Assembly (NCBI RefSeq): GCF_903645325.1
Contig: NZ_CAHJXQ010000001.1
Coordinates: forward strand, 310,001 to 374,000
Source of the DNA: Microbacterium tenebrionis
GTDB lineage: Bacteria; Actinomycetota; Actinomycetes; Actinomycetales; Microbacteriaceae
Direction: 5' to 3'
DNA length: 64,000 nt
Shown: positions 29,384 to 38,887 of the stretch, piece by piece
Layout of the letters: every line of letters starts with the position of its first letter
Numbering within the stretch: the first letter of the stretch is position 1
Translations under genes and position numbers: made by a program
The notes under the pieces: model-generated
Database searches by the model: none
Seen by the model: only the letters and a program-made list of their open reading frames with translations
Told to the model about the DNA's origin: nothing

Positions 29384-31486
29384 GTGGCGCGGAGCATCTA
29401 CATCACATCAGCCGAAGGCCATTCCGGAAAATCCACGATCGCTCTGGGCGTTCTGGATGCTTTGATGCGCGTCTCACCGCGCGTCGGCGTGTTCCGGCCC
29501 ATCACCCGCTCCACGGATGAACGCGACGATGTGCTCGAGGTCATGCTCGCCCACGACGGCGTGAATCTCGACTACGAGGACTGCGTCGGCGTCACCTATG
29601 ACGACGTGCGCGAGGATGCCGATGCGGCGCTCGCCACGATCGTCGACCGCTTCAAGGCCGTCGAATCGCTCTGCGACGCCGTCGTCATCCTCGGCAGCGA
29701 CTACACGGACGTCGCCAGCCCCGCCGAGCTCGGCTACAACGCGCGCATCGCCGCGAACCTCGCGGCCCCGGTGCTGCTCGTGCTCTCCGGACGCGACCAG
29801 CAGAAGCGCGCCGAGCAGCTCGGAACGACGACCCCCCGCACGCCCGCCCAGATCGGGCAGATCGCCGCCCTCGCGGTCGCCGAACTCGCCGCCGAGCGCG
29901 CGGAGCTGTTCGCCGTGATCGTCAACCGCGCAGACCCCGACAACCTGCAGCAGACGATCGACGCCGTGCACACCGAGCAAACGCCCGTGTGGGCGGTGCC
30001 GGAGGACCGCGCCCTGGTCGCCCCCTCCATGCGCGACATCGTCCACGCCGTCGACGGGCGTCTGATCAAGGGCGACGGCGACCTGCTCGACCGCGAGGCG
30101 TACGACGTCGTCATCTCAGGCATGTCGATGGTGAATGTGCTGCCCCGCATCACCGAGCGCGCCGTGCTCGTGATCGCCGCCGACCGCACCGAAGTGCTGT
30201 TAGCGGCGCTGCTCGCCTCGGCATCCGGCACGTTCCCCGAAATCGCCGGCATCGTCCTCAACGGCCCGTTCGAGCTGCCGGAGCCCATTGTGACTCTCTT
30301 GGACGGCTTCGAGGTGAACCTGCCGATCGTCGCGACCGACCTCGGAACGTTCGACACCGCCGCCAGGATCATGGGCACGCGCGGACGGATCGCGGCATCC
30401 GACCGCCGTTACGAGTCCGCCCTCGCCCTGTTCCAGAACCACGTCGACATCAACGAGCTCACGATCGCGATGGGGCTTGCGGAGTCTACTGTCGTCACCC
30501 CGCTCATGTTCCAGTACGGGCTCATCGAGCGCGCCCGCGCCGACCGCAAGCGCATCGTGCTGCCCGAGGGCGACGACGATCGCATCCTGCGCGCGGCCGC
30601 GACCCTGCTGGCCCGCGATGTCGCCGATCTGACCATCCTCGGTGACGAGGGCGAGATCAGAGCCCGCGCGACGGCGCTCGGCATCGACCTGTCGCGGGCG
30701 CAGATCCTCAGCCCGACTGATCCCGAGCACGTCGAACGATTCGCCGAGGAGTACGCGCGGTTGCGCGCGCACAAGGGCGTCACCCTGAGCCAGGCCGCGG
30801 ACACCGTCACCGACGTGTCGTACTTCGGCACGATGATGGTGCACCTGGGGCTCGCCGACGGCATGGTGTCGGGGGCCGCGCACACCACGGCGCACACCAT
30901 CCGACCCTCGTTCGAGATCATCAAGACGAAGCCCGGCGTCGACGTCGTCTCGAGCGTGTTCTTCATGGCGCTCGCCGACCGCGTGCTCGTCTACGGCGAC
31001 TGCGCCGTCATCCCCGACCCCACCAGCGCCGAGCTCGCCGACATCGCCATCTCGTCGGCGCAGACGGCCCGGCAGTTCGGCATCGAGCCGCGTATCGCGA
31101 TGCTGTCGTACTCGACGGGGGAGTCCGGCTCCGGCGCGGACGTCGACAAGGTCCGCGCGGCGACCGCCCTCGTGCGAGAACGCGCTCCCGAGCTGCTCGT
31201 GGAAGGTCCGATCCAGTACGACGCAGCCGCGGATGCCGCCGTCGCGAGGGCCAAACTGCCGCACTCGGCGGTCGCGGGACGTGCGACGGTGTTCATCTTC
31301 CCCGACCTCAACACCGGCAACAACACGTACAAGGCCGTGCAGCGCTCGGCGGGAGCCGTCGCCATCGGGCCGGTGCTGCAGGGGCTGAACAAGCCGATCA
31401 ACGACCTGTCGCGCGGCGCTCTCGTCGATGACATCGTGAACACGGTCGCGATCACCGCGATCCAGGCGCAGGGAGGTGACGCGTGA
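29384..31486 (+). CDS. pta: Phosphate acetyltransferase, long three-domain type
   Basis: An enzyme of 700 residues that interconverts acetyl-CoA and acetyl phosphate. An N-terminal dethiobiotin-synthetase-like P-loop region (GHSGKS, 12-17) leads to a central DRTGG domain (about 215-330) and the C-terminal catalytic PTA domain with VSGAAHTTAHTIRPSFEIIK and LSYSTGESGSG. The length and domain order match the long Pta class. The start is GTG 29384, 6 nt after TAAGCT. Its stop overlaps the ackA start by 3 nt, the classic pta-ackA operon. Confidence 0.96.
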   Translation: MARSIYITSAEGHSGKSTIALGVLDALMRVSPRVGVFRPITRSTDERDDVLEVMLAHDGVNLDYEDCVGVTYDDVREDADAALATIVDRFKAVESLCDAVVILGSDYTDVASPAELGYNARIAANLAAPVLLVLSGRDQQKRAEQLGTTTPRTPAQIGQIAALAVAELAAERAELFAVIVNRADPDNLQQTIDAVHTEQTPVWAVPEDRALVAPSMRDIVHAVDGRLIKGDGDLLDREAYDVVISGMSMVNVLPRITERAVLVIAADRTEVLLAALLASASGTFPEIAGIVLNGPFELPEPIVTLLDGFEVNLPIVATDLGTFDTAARIMGTRGRIAASDRRYESALALFQNHVDINELTIAMGLAESTVVTPLMFQYGLIERARADRKRIVLPEGDDDRILRAAATLLARDVADLTILGDEGEIRARATALGIDLSRAQILSPTDPEHVERFAEEYARLRAHKGVTLSQAADTVTDVSYFGTMMVHLGLADGMVSGAAHTTAHTIRPSFEIIKTKPGVDVVSSVFFMALADRVLVYGDCAVIPDPTSAELADIAISSAQTARQFGIEPRIAMLSYSTGESGSGADVDKVRAATALVRERAPELLVEGPIQYDAAADAAVARAKLPHSAVAGRATVFIFPDLNTGNNTYKAVQRSAGAVAIGPVLQGLNKPINDLSRGALVDDIVNTVAITAIQAQGGDA

Positions 31487-32706
31487 GCGTCGTGCTCGTG
31501 ATCAACAGCGGCTCGTCGTCGCTGAAGTACAGCCTCATGGACATGGAGCGCGAAGTTCCGCTCGGCGAAGGGCTGATCGAGCGCATCGGTCAGGACACCG
31601 GCGAGATCTCGCACACGGTGCGCCGGGTGGCGGATGCCGGCGAGCCTGCTCCGACGACGCTGGATGCCACGCACCGCAGCCGACGGCCCATCGCTGACCA
31701 CGACGAAGCCGTGCAAGTGATGCTCGACCAGTTCTCGGAGCACGGACCGCAGTTGGCGGAGTATCCGCCAGCGGCCGTCGGCCACCGCGTCGTCCACGGC
31801 GGGGCGCGCTTCTTCGCGCCGACGCTCATCGACAATCTCGTCGAGATCAACATCGAAGACCTCTCGGTGCTCGCGCCGCTCCACAACCCCGGCGCGGTCG
31901 CCGGCATCCGCGCCGGTCGGCGATCGTTCCCCGGGGTCCCGCACGTCGCGGTCTTCGACACGGCGTTCCACCAGAGCCTCCCGACCGCCGCTTACACCTA
32001 CGCGATCGACCGTGCGGTCGCCGAACGGCACCGCATCCGTCGATACGGATTTCACGGCACCAGCCACAAGTTCGTCTCCGAGCAGGCGGCCGCGTTCGTC
32101 GGGAAGCCGCTGGACCAGCTGAAGCAGATCGTCTTCCACCTCGGCAACGGCGCCTCGGTCACCGCGATCGACGGCGGCCGATCGGTGGAGACCTCGATGG
32201 GCATGACGCCCCTCGAAGGACTCGTCATGGGCACCCGCTCCGGCGACATCGACCCCGCCGTCGTGCTGCACCTCGGACGCGTCGCCCAGCTGGAGAGCCG
32301 TGAGATCGACGAACTGCTGAACAAGCGCAGCGGCATGCTCGGGCTCGCCGGACGCATCGACATGCGCGACATCCTCGCCGGCGTCGAGGCGGGCGAAGAG
32401 GCGGCGACCCTCGCGTTCGACGTTTACACCCACCGCCTCCGAGCGTATGCCGGCGCGTACATCGCCCAGCTCGGCGGCGTCGACGTGATCTCGTTCACAG
32501 CCGGCGTCGGAGAGAACGCGGCCAGAGTCCGCGCCGAAGCGCTCGCGACCCTCGGATTCCTCGGCATCGAGATCGACCACGACCGCAACGAGCGGCGGCA
32601 GCCCGGCATCCGCCGCATCTCCACGGATGCTTCGAAGGCCGACGTCCTCGTCGTGCCGACGGACGAGGAGCTCGAGATCGCCCGCCAGGCGCTGAGTCTG
32701 ACATGA
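31483..32706 (+). CDS. ackA: Acetate kinase
   Basis: An enzyme of 407 residues that makes ATP and acetate from acetyl phosphate. Family motifs are VINSGSSSLKY (N-terminus), VGHRVVHGG, the catalytic-region HNPG with FDTAFHQ, and RRYGFHGTSHKFV. The GTG start overlaps the pta stop, with GGGAGG upstream. With Pta it gives overflow acetate production, or acetate uptake in reverse. The beta-phosphoglucomutase and GH65 genes follow on the same strand, 48 nt downstream. Confidence 0.97.
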   Translation: MSVVLVINSGSSSLKYSLMDMEREVPLGEGLIERIGQDTGEISHTVRRVADAGEPAPTTLDATHRSRRPIADHDEAVQVMLDQFSEHGPQLAEYPPAAVGHRVVHGGARFFAPTLIDNLVEINIEDLSVLAPLHNPGAVAGIRAGRRSFPGVPHVAVFDTAFHQSLPTAAYTYAIDRAVAERHRIRRYGFHGTSHKFVSEQAAAFVGKPLDQLKQIVFHLGNGASVTAIDGGRSVETSMGMTPLEGLVMGTRSGDIDPAVVLHLGRVAQLESREIDELLNKRSGMLGLAGRIDMRDILAGVEAGEEAATLAFDVYTHRLRAYAGAYIAQLGGVDVISFTAGVGENAARVRAEALATLGFLGIEIDHDRNERRQPGIRRISTDASKADVLVVPTDEELEIARQALSLT

Positions 32707-32754
32707 TCTCTGTGCGTCCGACCGAACCCACCCCCGAACCGATGGGAGAACCGC

Positions 32755-33516
32755 GTGTCTGAGAGCCTGCCTGACCTGCGCCGCGCAGACGGCGTCCTGT
32801 TCGATCTCGACGGCGTGCTGACGCCCACGGCCGAGGTGCACATGCGCGCCTGGAAGGCCGTCTTCGACGGCGTCTTCGCCCAGTGGGGCATCACGCCCGA
32901 GTACACAGATGCCGACTACTACGCCTACCTCGACGGCAAGAAGCGCTACGACGGCGTCGCGAGCCTGTTGCGCAGCCGCAACGTCGAGATCCCCTGGGGG
33001 GATGTGACCGACGAGCCGACGGCGGACACGATCTGCGGCATCGGCAACCGCAAGAACGCCGCCTTCGCCGCCGCGCTGCGGCGCGACGGCATTGCCCCGT
33101 ACCCCGGCTCGCTCGAACTGATCCGCCAACTGCGCGATGCCGGCATCCCGCAGGGGGTCGTCTCGAGCTCGAAGAACGCCGAAGAGGTGCTCGAGAGCGC
33201 GCACATCCGCGACTTCTTCACGGTCGTCGTCGACGGGAAGGTCGCAGAGCGGGATGCTCTGGCGTCCAAGCCCGCCCCCGACATGTTCCGGGCCGGCGCC
33301 GTCGCGCTCGGCGTCAACCCGGCCGACAGCGTCGCCGTCGAGGATGCCCTCTCCGGAGTGGCATCCGCCGTCGCGGCAGGCTTCTCGACCGTCGTCGGCG
33401 TAGACCGCGGAGCCGGCGCCGAAGCGCTGCGCGCTGCCGGCGCCACACACATCGTCGACGACCTCGGCCGACTGCTGCTGACCCCACACACCGACGACCG
33501 TCAGGACAACGCATGA
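32755..33516 (+). CDS. pgmB: Beta-phosphoglucomutase (HAD family)
   Basis: A HAD phosphatase-fold protein of 253 residues with the nucleophile/acid pair D17/D19 in LFDLDGVLT, motif II VVSSSKN, the lysine SKPAPD and motif IV VEDALSG. It would convert beta-glucose 1-phosphate to glucose 6-phosphate. The assignment rests on direct coupling to the GH65 phosphorylase, which releases beta-glucose 1-phosphate: the stop overlaps the GH65 ATG by 4 nt (ATGA). GTG 32755 has GGGAGA upstream. Confidence 0.88.
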   Translation: MSESLPDLRRADGVLFDLDGVLTPTAEVHMRAWKAVFDGVFAQWGITPEYTDADYYAYLDGKKRYDGVASLLRSRNVEIPWGDVTDEPTADTICGIGNRKNAAFAAALRRDGIAPYPGSLELIRQLRDAGIPQGVVSSSKNAEEVLESAHIRDFFTVVVDGKVAERDALASKPAPDMFRAGAVALGVNPADSVAVEDALSGVASAVAAGFSTVVGVDRGAGAEALRAAGATHIVDDLGRLLLTPHTDDRQDNA

Positions 33517-35996
33517 TCGATCGCGAACGCTTCCCCGTCGACCCCTGGCGGCTGACCGAGACCCGCTACAGCGAGGACGGCGTCTCGGAGACGATCTTCG
33601 CCGTCGGAAACGGCTACCTCGGGCTCCGGGGCAACCACATCGAGGGCCGCGGAGCCCACGAGCACGGAACGTTCATCAACGGGCTGCACGAGACGTGGCC
33701 GATCCGCCACCCCGAGCAGGCCTATGGATTCGCCGAGGTGGGGCAGACGATCGTCAACGCCCCGGATGCCAAGATCATGCGCGTCTACGTCGACGACGAA
33801 CCGATCTCGTTCGACGAGGCCGAGGTGCGCGAGTACGAGCGCGCGCTGGACTTCCGCACCGGCGTGCTCTCGCGCAGCTTCGTGTGGGAGACACCGTCGG
33901 GCAAGCGCATCCGCATCCGCGACGAGCGCCTGGTCAGCTTCGAGGAGCGCCACCTGGCGATCCTGCGCCTCGAGGTGACCGTCGAGAACGCCGACGCCCC
34001 CGTGACGATCAGCTGCCAGCTGCTGAACCGCCAGGACGGCGGCGACGTGTACGCGGGCACGCCGACCGAGGCGAAGTCGGCGACCTTCGATCCGCGCAAG
34101 ACCGAGAAGATCACCGAGCGCGTGCTGCAGCCCGCCGAGTACTGGCAGGACGGACTGCGTTCGGCGCTGTCGTATCAGGTCGCCAATTCCGGCATGACGG
34201 TCGCCGTCGTGGCCGACCACGTCATCGCCACGGACAACGACTACAGCGCCCGCACGCTCATCGAGCCCGACGTCGCCAAGAACGTGTTCCGCGTGCAGGC
34301 CAAGGCCGGCATCCCGACCACGCTCACCAAGCTCGTCAGCTATCACACCTCGCGCGGCGTACCCGCCCGCGAACTCGTCGACCGCTGCCGCCGCTCCCTC
34401 GACCGGGCGGCCGTCGAGGGCATCGACGTCCAGTTCGATCGTCAGCGCGACTGGCTCGCGGCGTTCTGGGAGCGCTCGGACGTCGTCATCGAAGGTCACG
34501 ACGACATGCAGCAGGCCGTGCGCTGGTGCCTGTTCCAAGTGGCGCAGGCCGCCGCGCGCGCGGACGGTGCCGGCGTGCCGGCGAAGGGCGTGTCCGGCTC
34601 CGGTTACAGCGGGCACTACTTCTGGGACACCGAGATCTACGTGCTGCCATTCCTGACCTACACGACCCCGCGGTGGGCGCGCAACGCGCTGCGCGCCCGT
34701 GTGCTCATGCTGCCCGCGGCCCGGCGCCGCGCGGCGCAGCTGAACGAGGCGGGGGCCCTGTTCCCCTGGCGCACGATCAACGGCGAAGAGGCGTCGGCTT
34801 ACTACGCGGCGGGCACCGCGCAGTACCACATCAACGCCGACGTCAGCTTCGCGCTGGGCAAGTACGTCCGCGCCACCGGCGACGAAGACTTCCTCCGCCG
34901 TGAGGGCGTCGACATCGCCGTCGAGACGGCTCGTCTGTGGGCGACGCTCGGATTCTGGCGTGGCTCGAACGGTGACGCCGCCTTCCAGATCCACGGAGTG
35001 ACCGGGCCCGACGAGTACACCACCGTCGTCAACAACAACCTCTTCACGAACGTCATGGCCCGCTTCAACCTGCGCTTCGCCGCCCGTGCGGTCAGGGAGA
35101 TCCGGGAGGACGACCCGCGGGCGTACGCGGCGCTCGTGGAGCGCACGGGGCTGGATGTCGGTGAGCCCGATGCCTGGGACCGAGCGGCCGAGGCGATGTT
35201 CATCCCGTTCAGCGAGAGCCTCGGAATCCACCCGCAGGACTCCCTGTTCCTCGAACGCGAGGTGTGGGATCTCGAGAACACGCCGAGCGATCAGCGTCCG
35301 CTCCTGCTGCACTTCCACCCGCTGGTGATCTACCGGTTCCAGGTGCTCAAGCAGGCAGATGTGGTGCTGGCGCTGTTCCTGCAGGGGAACCACTTCACCG
35401 CGGAGGAGAAGCTCGCCGACTTCGATTACTACGACCCGCTGACAACCGGGGACTCGACTCTGTCGGCTGTCGTACAGTCGGTGCTCGCCGCCGAGGTCGG
35501 GTACCAGGACCTGGCGCTGGAGTACTTCCGCCAGTCGCTGTTCGTCGACCTCGGCGACCTGCACCACAACGCCTCTGACGGCGTGCACGTGGCGTCGGCC
35601 GGCGGCGTGTGGACCGAGCTGGTGTCGGGCTTCGGCGGCATGCGCGACCACCGCGGTGAGCTCAGCTTCGACCCCCGGCTGCCGGCCGACTGGCCGTCGC
35701 TGTCGTTCCCGCTGCAGTGGCAGGGCTCGGCCCTGCAGATCACCGTGACCCGCGACGAGCTGCGCGTGCACGTGCGCACAGGGGAGCCCGTGACGTTCAC
35801 GGTGCGCGGGGCGGAGTACTGGGCCGCCGTCGGCACCGACGCGGTCGTCGCGCTCGCGGATCAGGGCCCCGTGCTGCCGGATCGCCCGCGGCTCGGCCAG
35901 TTCGAGGACGCGCGTCGTGAGGACGGCACGCGGATCTCGGCATCCGTTCCCGTCGTCACCAACGCGATCCCGCTGATCGGCGCGTACGAGGACTGA
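33513..35996 (+). CDS. Glycoside hydrolase family 65 disaccharide phosphorylase
   Basis: An enzyme of 827 residues, the normal size for GH65. It has the N-terminal beta-sandwich domain, then the (alpha/alpha)6 catalytic domain with SGHYFWDTEIYVLPF and the general acid Glu501 in GVTGPDEYTTVVNNN, and a C-terminal domain. GH65 enzymes cleave maltose, trehalose, kojibiose or nigerose with phosphate to give glucose and beta-glucose 1-phosphate, and the coupled pgmB fits this. Which disaccharide is used cannot be told by eye. The alpha-glucoside importer at 13.6-17.4 kb is a likely supplier. Confidence 0.9.
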   Translation: MIDRERFPVDPWRLTETRYSEDGVSETIFAVGNGYLGLRGNHIEGRGAHEHGTFINGLHETWPIRHPEQAYGFAEVGQTIVNAPDAKIMRVYVDDEPISFDEAEVREYERALDFRTGVLSRSFVWETPSGKRIRIRDERLVSFEERHLAILRLEVTVENADAPVTISCQLLNRQDGGDVYAGTPTEAKSATFDPRKTEKITERVLQPAEYWQDGLRSALSYQVANSGMTVAVVADHVIATDNDYSARTLIEPDVAKNVFRVQAKAGIPTTLTKLVSYHTSRGVPARELVDRCRRSLDRAAVEGIDVQFDRQRDWLAAFWERSDVVIEGHDDMQQAVRWCLFQVAQAAARADGAGVPAKGVSGSGYSGHYFWDTEIYVLPFLTYTTPRWARNALRARVLMLPAARRRAAQLNEAGALFPWRTINGEEASAYYAAGTAQYHINADVSFALGKYVRATGDEDFLRREGVDIAVETARLWATLGFWRGSNGDAAFQIHGVTGPDEYTTVVNNNLFTNVMARFNLRFAARAVREIREDDPRAYAALVERTGLDVGEPDAWDRAAEAMFIPFSESLGIHPQDSLFLEREVWDLENTPSDQRPLLLHFHPLVIYRFQVLKQADVVLALFLQGNHFTAEEKLADFDYYDPLTTGDSTLSAVVQSVLAAEVGYQDLALEYFRQSLFVDLGDLHHNASDGVHVASAGGVWTELVSGFGGMRDHRGELSFDPRLPADWPSLSFPLQWQGSALQITVTRDELRVHVRTGEPVTFTVRGAEYWAAVGTDAVVALADQGPVLPDRPRLGQFEDARREDGTRISASVPVVTNAIPLIGAYED

Positions 35997-36061
35997 TCCT
36001 CATGGCCGGACCACGTCCACAGCGATCTCGGTCGAGAAGGGCGCGTGTCGGTGGCACGCCG

Positions 36062-36067
36062 TAGGCT
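36062..36067 (+). promoter_or_regulatory. Leaderless -10 element for dnaX
   Basis: TAGGCT, 6 nt before GTG 36074. Confidence 0.6.
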
Positions 36068-36073
36068 GGGACG

Positions 36074-38260
36074 GTGACCACAGCCCTGTATCGCCGCTAC
36101 CGGCCCGAGAACTTCGCGGAGATGATCGGGCAGTCGCAGGTGACCGATCCGCTCATGACGGCTCTGCGCAGCGACCGGGTCGGGCACGCCTACCTGTTCT
36201 CCGGCCCGCGCGGGTGCGGAAAGACCACATCGGCGCGCATTCTCGCCCGGTGCCTGAATTGCGCCGAGGGCCCGACGGACACGCCCTGCGGCACCTGCCC
36301 GAGCTGTGTCGAGCTGTCGCGATCCGGCGGCGGGTCGCTGGACGTCGTCGAGATCGACGCCGCCAGTCACAACGGCGTCGACGACGCCAGAGACCTGCGC
36401 GAGCGCGCCACGTTCGCCCCCAGCCGCGACCGGTTCAAGATCTTCATCCTCGACGAGGCGCACATGGTCACCCCGCAGGGGTTCAACGCCCTGCTCAAGC
36501 TCGTCGAGGAGCCACCGGCGCACGTCAAGTTCATCTTCGCGACGACCGAGCCCGACAAGGTGCTCGGCACCATCCGCTCGCGCACCCACCACTACCCGTT
36601 CCGTCTCGTCCCGCCCGCGGCGATGCTCGAATACGTCGAGAAGCTCTGCGGTGAAGAGGGCGTGAAGGTCGCACAGGGCGTGCTGCCGCTCGTCGTGCGC
36701 GCCGGCGGCGGATCGCCCCGTGACACGCTCTCGCTGCTCGACCAGCTCATCGCCGGCTCCGACGGCGATTCGGTGTCGTACGAGCGCGCCGTGTCGCTGC
36801 TCGGGTACACGCACGGCGCGCTCCTCGACGAGATCGTCGACGCGCTCGCCGCGGGGGATGCTGCAGCCGCCTTCCCTGCGATCGACCGGGTCGTGCAGAC
36901 CGGCCAGGATCCGCGCCGCTTCGTCGACGACCTGCTGGAGCGCCTGCGCGACCTCATCGTCATCGCCGCCGTCGGCGACGGGGCCTCTGCCGTGCTGCGC
37001 GGTCTCGCCGAGGACGAGCTGGCGCGCATGCGCGCGCAGGCGAACGCCTTCGGCGCCGCGCGCCTGTCGCGGACAGCGGATGTCGTCAGTGCCGCTCTGG
37101 ACGACATGACCGGGGCCACTTCGCCCCGCCTGCACCTCGAACTCATGATCGCCCGCGTGCTCAGCGCCGCCGGGCAGGGGTCTGCGGATGCCGGCTTCGA
37201 CTCGGCCAGGCTCGCTCAGTCCGTTTCGTCTTCGGCGCCTGCGGCGCCTTCGCTCGACGCCCCGCATCAGGCTCCCGCACCGTCCGCTCCCGCACCGTCC
37301 GCTCCCGCACAGGCCGCTCCCGCTGAGGCCGCTGAAACTTCTGCACGGGTCGCCCCGCGAGCCGAAGGCGGGACGAAACGGGCTCCGCGAGCGGAGCGAG
37401 TTGAAACCTCGACCCCGGCATCCGACGCGCCCGCGGCGCCGGCCCCCGCCCGGTCCGGCCCGGTCGACATCGACCGCATCCGTGCCGTGTGGCCGGCGGT
37501 GCTCGGCAGGCTCGAGAGCGTCAGCCGCACCTCCTGGCTGCTCGTCACCGCCGTGCAGCCGCTCGACTACGAGGCAGGCACCGAGGTGCTCACCGTCGGT
37601 TTCGCGAGTCAGCAGGACCTCGCCAAGTTCAAGGGGCAGACACCCGGCAACGGCGCATCCGATCACCTCCGCGCGGCCATCGAGCAGGAGCTCGGCGTCA
37701 AGGTGAAGTACCGGCCGGCTCCGTTGCCGCCGACGGCGTTATCCGAGGCGGCTGCAACCGCACCCGTCCGCACCGCCCCGGCTCAACCTGCTCCGTCTCG
37801 GCCCGCGCCGTCTCAGGCCGCGCCGTCGACGCCGAAGGCCGAGAGCGCGCCGCCGACTCCGGTCACCGATTGGGCGGTCGCCGCGATTCCGGCGGATGCC
37901 CCGGCATCCGCCCCGCAGCCGCAGTTCCCCGTCGACGACGAGCCGGCCGATGTTGAGGCATCCGGACCGCCCTCGCCGCAAGACGGGCTGGTCGACCGCG
38001 ACGAGCCGCCGGTCCCCGATGACGATGAGTCGCCGCCGCCCGACGACGAGCCGCCGTACGAGCCGTCGCACGAGGCTCCCACCGCCACGGCTCCGGCCGC
38101 GCAGGCTCCGTCCCCGCAGGCGCCGGCTCGCCAGGCGCCCGCGATCACGGAGCGTTCGCCCGGCGGCGTGCAGCGGTACGGCGAAGCAGTGATCCGCCAG
38201 GTGCTCGGCGCGACCTTCGTGCGCGAAGAGCCCTACGAGCCCCCGATGAGGTTCGCCTGA
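36074..38260 (+). CDS. dnaX: DNA polymerase III subunits gamma and tau
   Basis: A clamp-loader subunit of 728 residues with Walker [10 protein letters not shown] (44-52), a zinc-binding cluster (Cys60/63/72/75/78 region), Walker [10 protein letters not shown] and SRC sensor residues. After about residue 370 it becomes a long Pro/Ala/Glu-rich region broken by a small folded segment (about 470-560), as in actinobacterial tau. This linker contains four 15 bp tandem units (37271-37330) and a repeat-like segment (37331-37410). I see no A-rich slippery site, so no programmed gamma frameshift. recR overlaps by one base. Confidence 0.95.
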   Translation: MTTALYRRYRPENFAEMIGQSQVTDPLMTALRSDRVGHAYLFSGPRGCGKTTSARILARCLNCAEGPTDTPCGTCPSCVELSRSGGGSLDVVEIDAASHNGVDDARDLRERATFAPSRDRFKIFILDEAHMVTPQGFNALLKLVEEPPAHVKFIFATTEPDKVLGTIRSRTHHYPFRLVPPAAMLEYVEKLCGEEGVKVAQGVLPLVVRAGGGSPRDTLSLLDQLIAGSDGDSVSYERAVSLLGYTHGALLDEIVDALAAGDAAAAFPAIDRVVQTGQDPRRFVDDLLERLRDLIVIAAVGDGASAVLRGLAEDELARMRAQANAFGAARLSRTADVVSAALDDMTGATSPRLHLELMIARVLSAAGQGSADAGFDSARLAQSVSSSAPAAPSLDAPHQAPAPSAPAPSAPAQAAPAEAAETSARVAPRAEGGTKRAPRAERVETSTPASDAPAAPAPARSGPVDIDRIRAVWPAVLGRLESVSRTSWLLVTAVQPLDYEAGTEVLTVGFASQQDLAKFKGQTPGNGASDHLRAAIEQELGVKVKYRPAPLPPTALSEAAATAPVRTAPAQPAPSRPAPSQAAPSTPKAESAPPTPVTDWAVAAIPADAPASAPQPQFPVDDEPADVEASGPPSPQDGLVDRDEPPVPDDDESPPPDDEPPYEPSHEAPTATAPAAQAPSPQAPARQAPAITERSPGGVQRYGEAVIRQVLGATFVREEPYEPPMRFA
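37271..37330 (+). repeat. Four 15 bp tandem units in dnaX
   Basis: Units GCTCCCGCACCGTCC (two exact copies) and two degenerate copies, encoding repeated APAPS-type pentapeptides in the tau linker. Confidence 0.85.
37331..37410 (+). repeat. Repeat-like insert in the dnaX linker
   Basis: A segment with GAAAC at both sides, the perfect palindrome GCTCCGCGAGCGGAGC (37382-37397) and GAGCGAGTTGAAAC. It resembles the dispersed sequence GTTGAGCGAGC...GTCGAAAC that I recall from Microbacteriaceae intergenic regions, here read as protein ([20 protein letters not shown]). Confidence 0.45.
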
Positions 38261-38853
38261 TGTACGACGGCATCGTTCAGGAGCTCATCGACGAGTTCGG
38301 TCGGCTCCCCGGGATCGGGCCGAAATCCGCCCAGCGCATCACGTTCCACATCCTGCAGACGCCGTCGTTCGACGTCGCCCGTCTCGCCGAACTCCTCACA
38401 GAGGTGCGCGCGCGTGTGCGGTTCTGCGAGATCTGCGGCAACGTCTCCGAGCAGGAGCGGTGCGCGATCTGCCGCGATCCGCGTCGCAACCCGGCCCTCA
38501 TCTGCGTCGTCGAGGACGCCAAGGACGTCTCGGCGATCGAGCGCACGCGCGAGTTCCGCGGTCTCTACCACGTGCTCGGCGGTGCGATCAGCCCGATCGC
38601 CGGTGTCGGACCAGACGACCTGCGCATCGCCCAGCTCATGTCGCGGCTCGCCGACGGCACCGTGCAAGAGGTGATCATCGCCACGAACCCGAACCTCGAG
38701 GGCGAGGCGACGGCCAGTTACCTGAGCCGCCTGCTGCTCACGATGCAGATCACCGTGTCGCGACTGGCGTCCGGCCTGCCCGTCGGCGGCGATCTGGAGT
38801 ACGCCGACGAGGTCACCCTCGGGCGCGCGTTCGAGGGCCGGCGCACCCTGTGA
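38260..38853 (+). CDS. recR: Recombination mediator protein RecR
   Basis: A protein of 197 residues with an N-terminal helix-hairpin-helix ([11 protein letters not shown]), a C4 zinc finger (Cys56, 59, 68, 71) and a Toprim domain beginning [13 protein letters not shown]. With RecO it loads RecA on gapped DNA. The ATG overlaps the dnaX stop by one base, the standard dnaX-recR pairing. Confidence 0.97.
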   Translation: MYDGIVQELIDEFGRLPGIGPKSAQRITFHILQTPSFDVARLAELLTEVRARVRFCEICGNVSEQERCAICRDPRRNPALICVVEDAKDVSAIERTREFRGLYHVLGGAISPIAGVGPDDLRIAQLMSRLADGTVQEVIIATNPNLEGEATASYLSRLLLTMQITVSRLASGLPVGGDLEYADEVTLGRAFEGRRTL

Positions 38854-38887
38854 GCGCGCGAGGCGCCCGGCGCCCGCTCGTGACCGC

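Noticed and set aside
30991..33489. Antisense open frame of 832 codons opposite pta-ackA-pgmB
   Set aside because: High-GC third-position shadow of three confidently identified enzymes; composition is Arg/Asp/His-rich without domains.
33501..35771. Antisense open frame of 756 codons opposite the GH65 gene
   Set aside because: Same shadow effect; no recognisable domain, while the other strand encodes a complete GH65 protein.
36074..38260. Programmed frameshift giving a short gamma form of DnaX
   Set aside because: No A-rich slippery heptamer with downstream stem like that of E. coli was seen.
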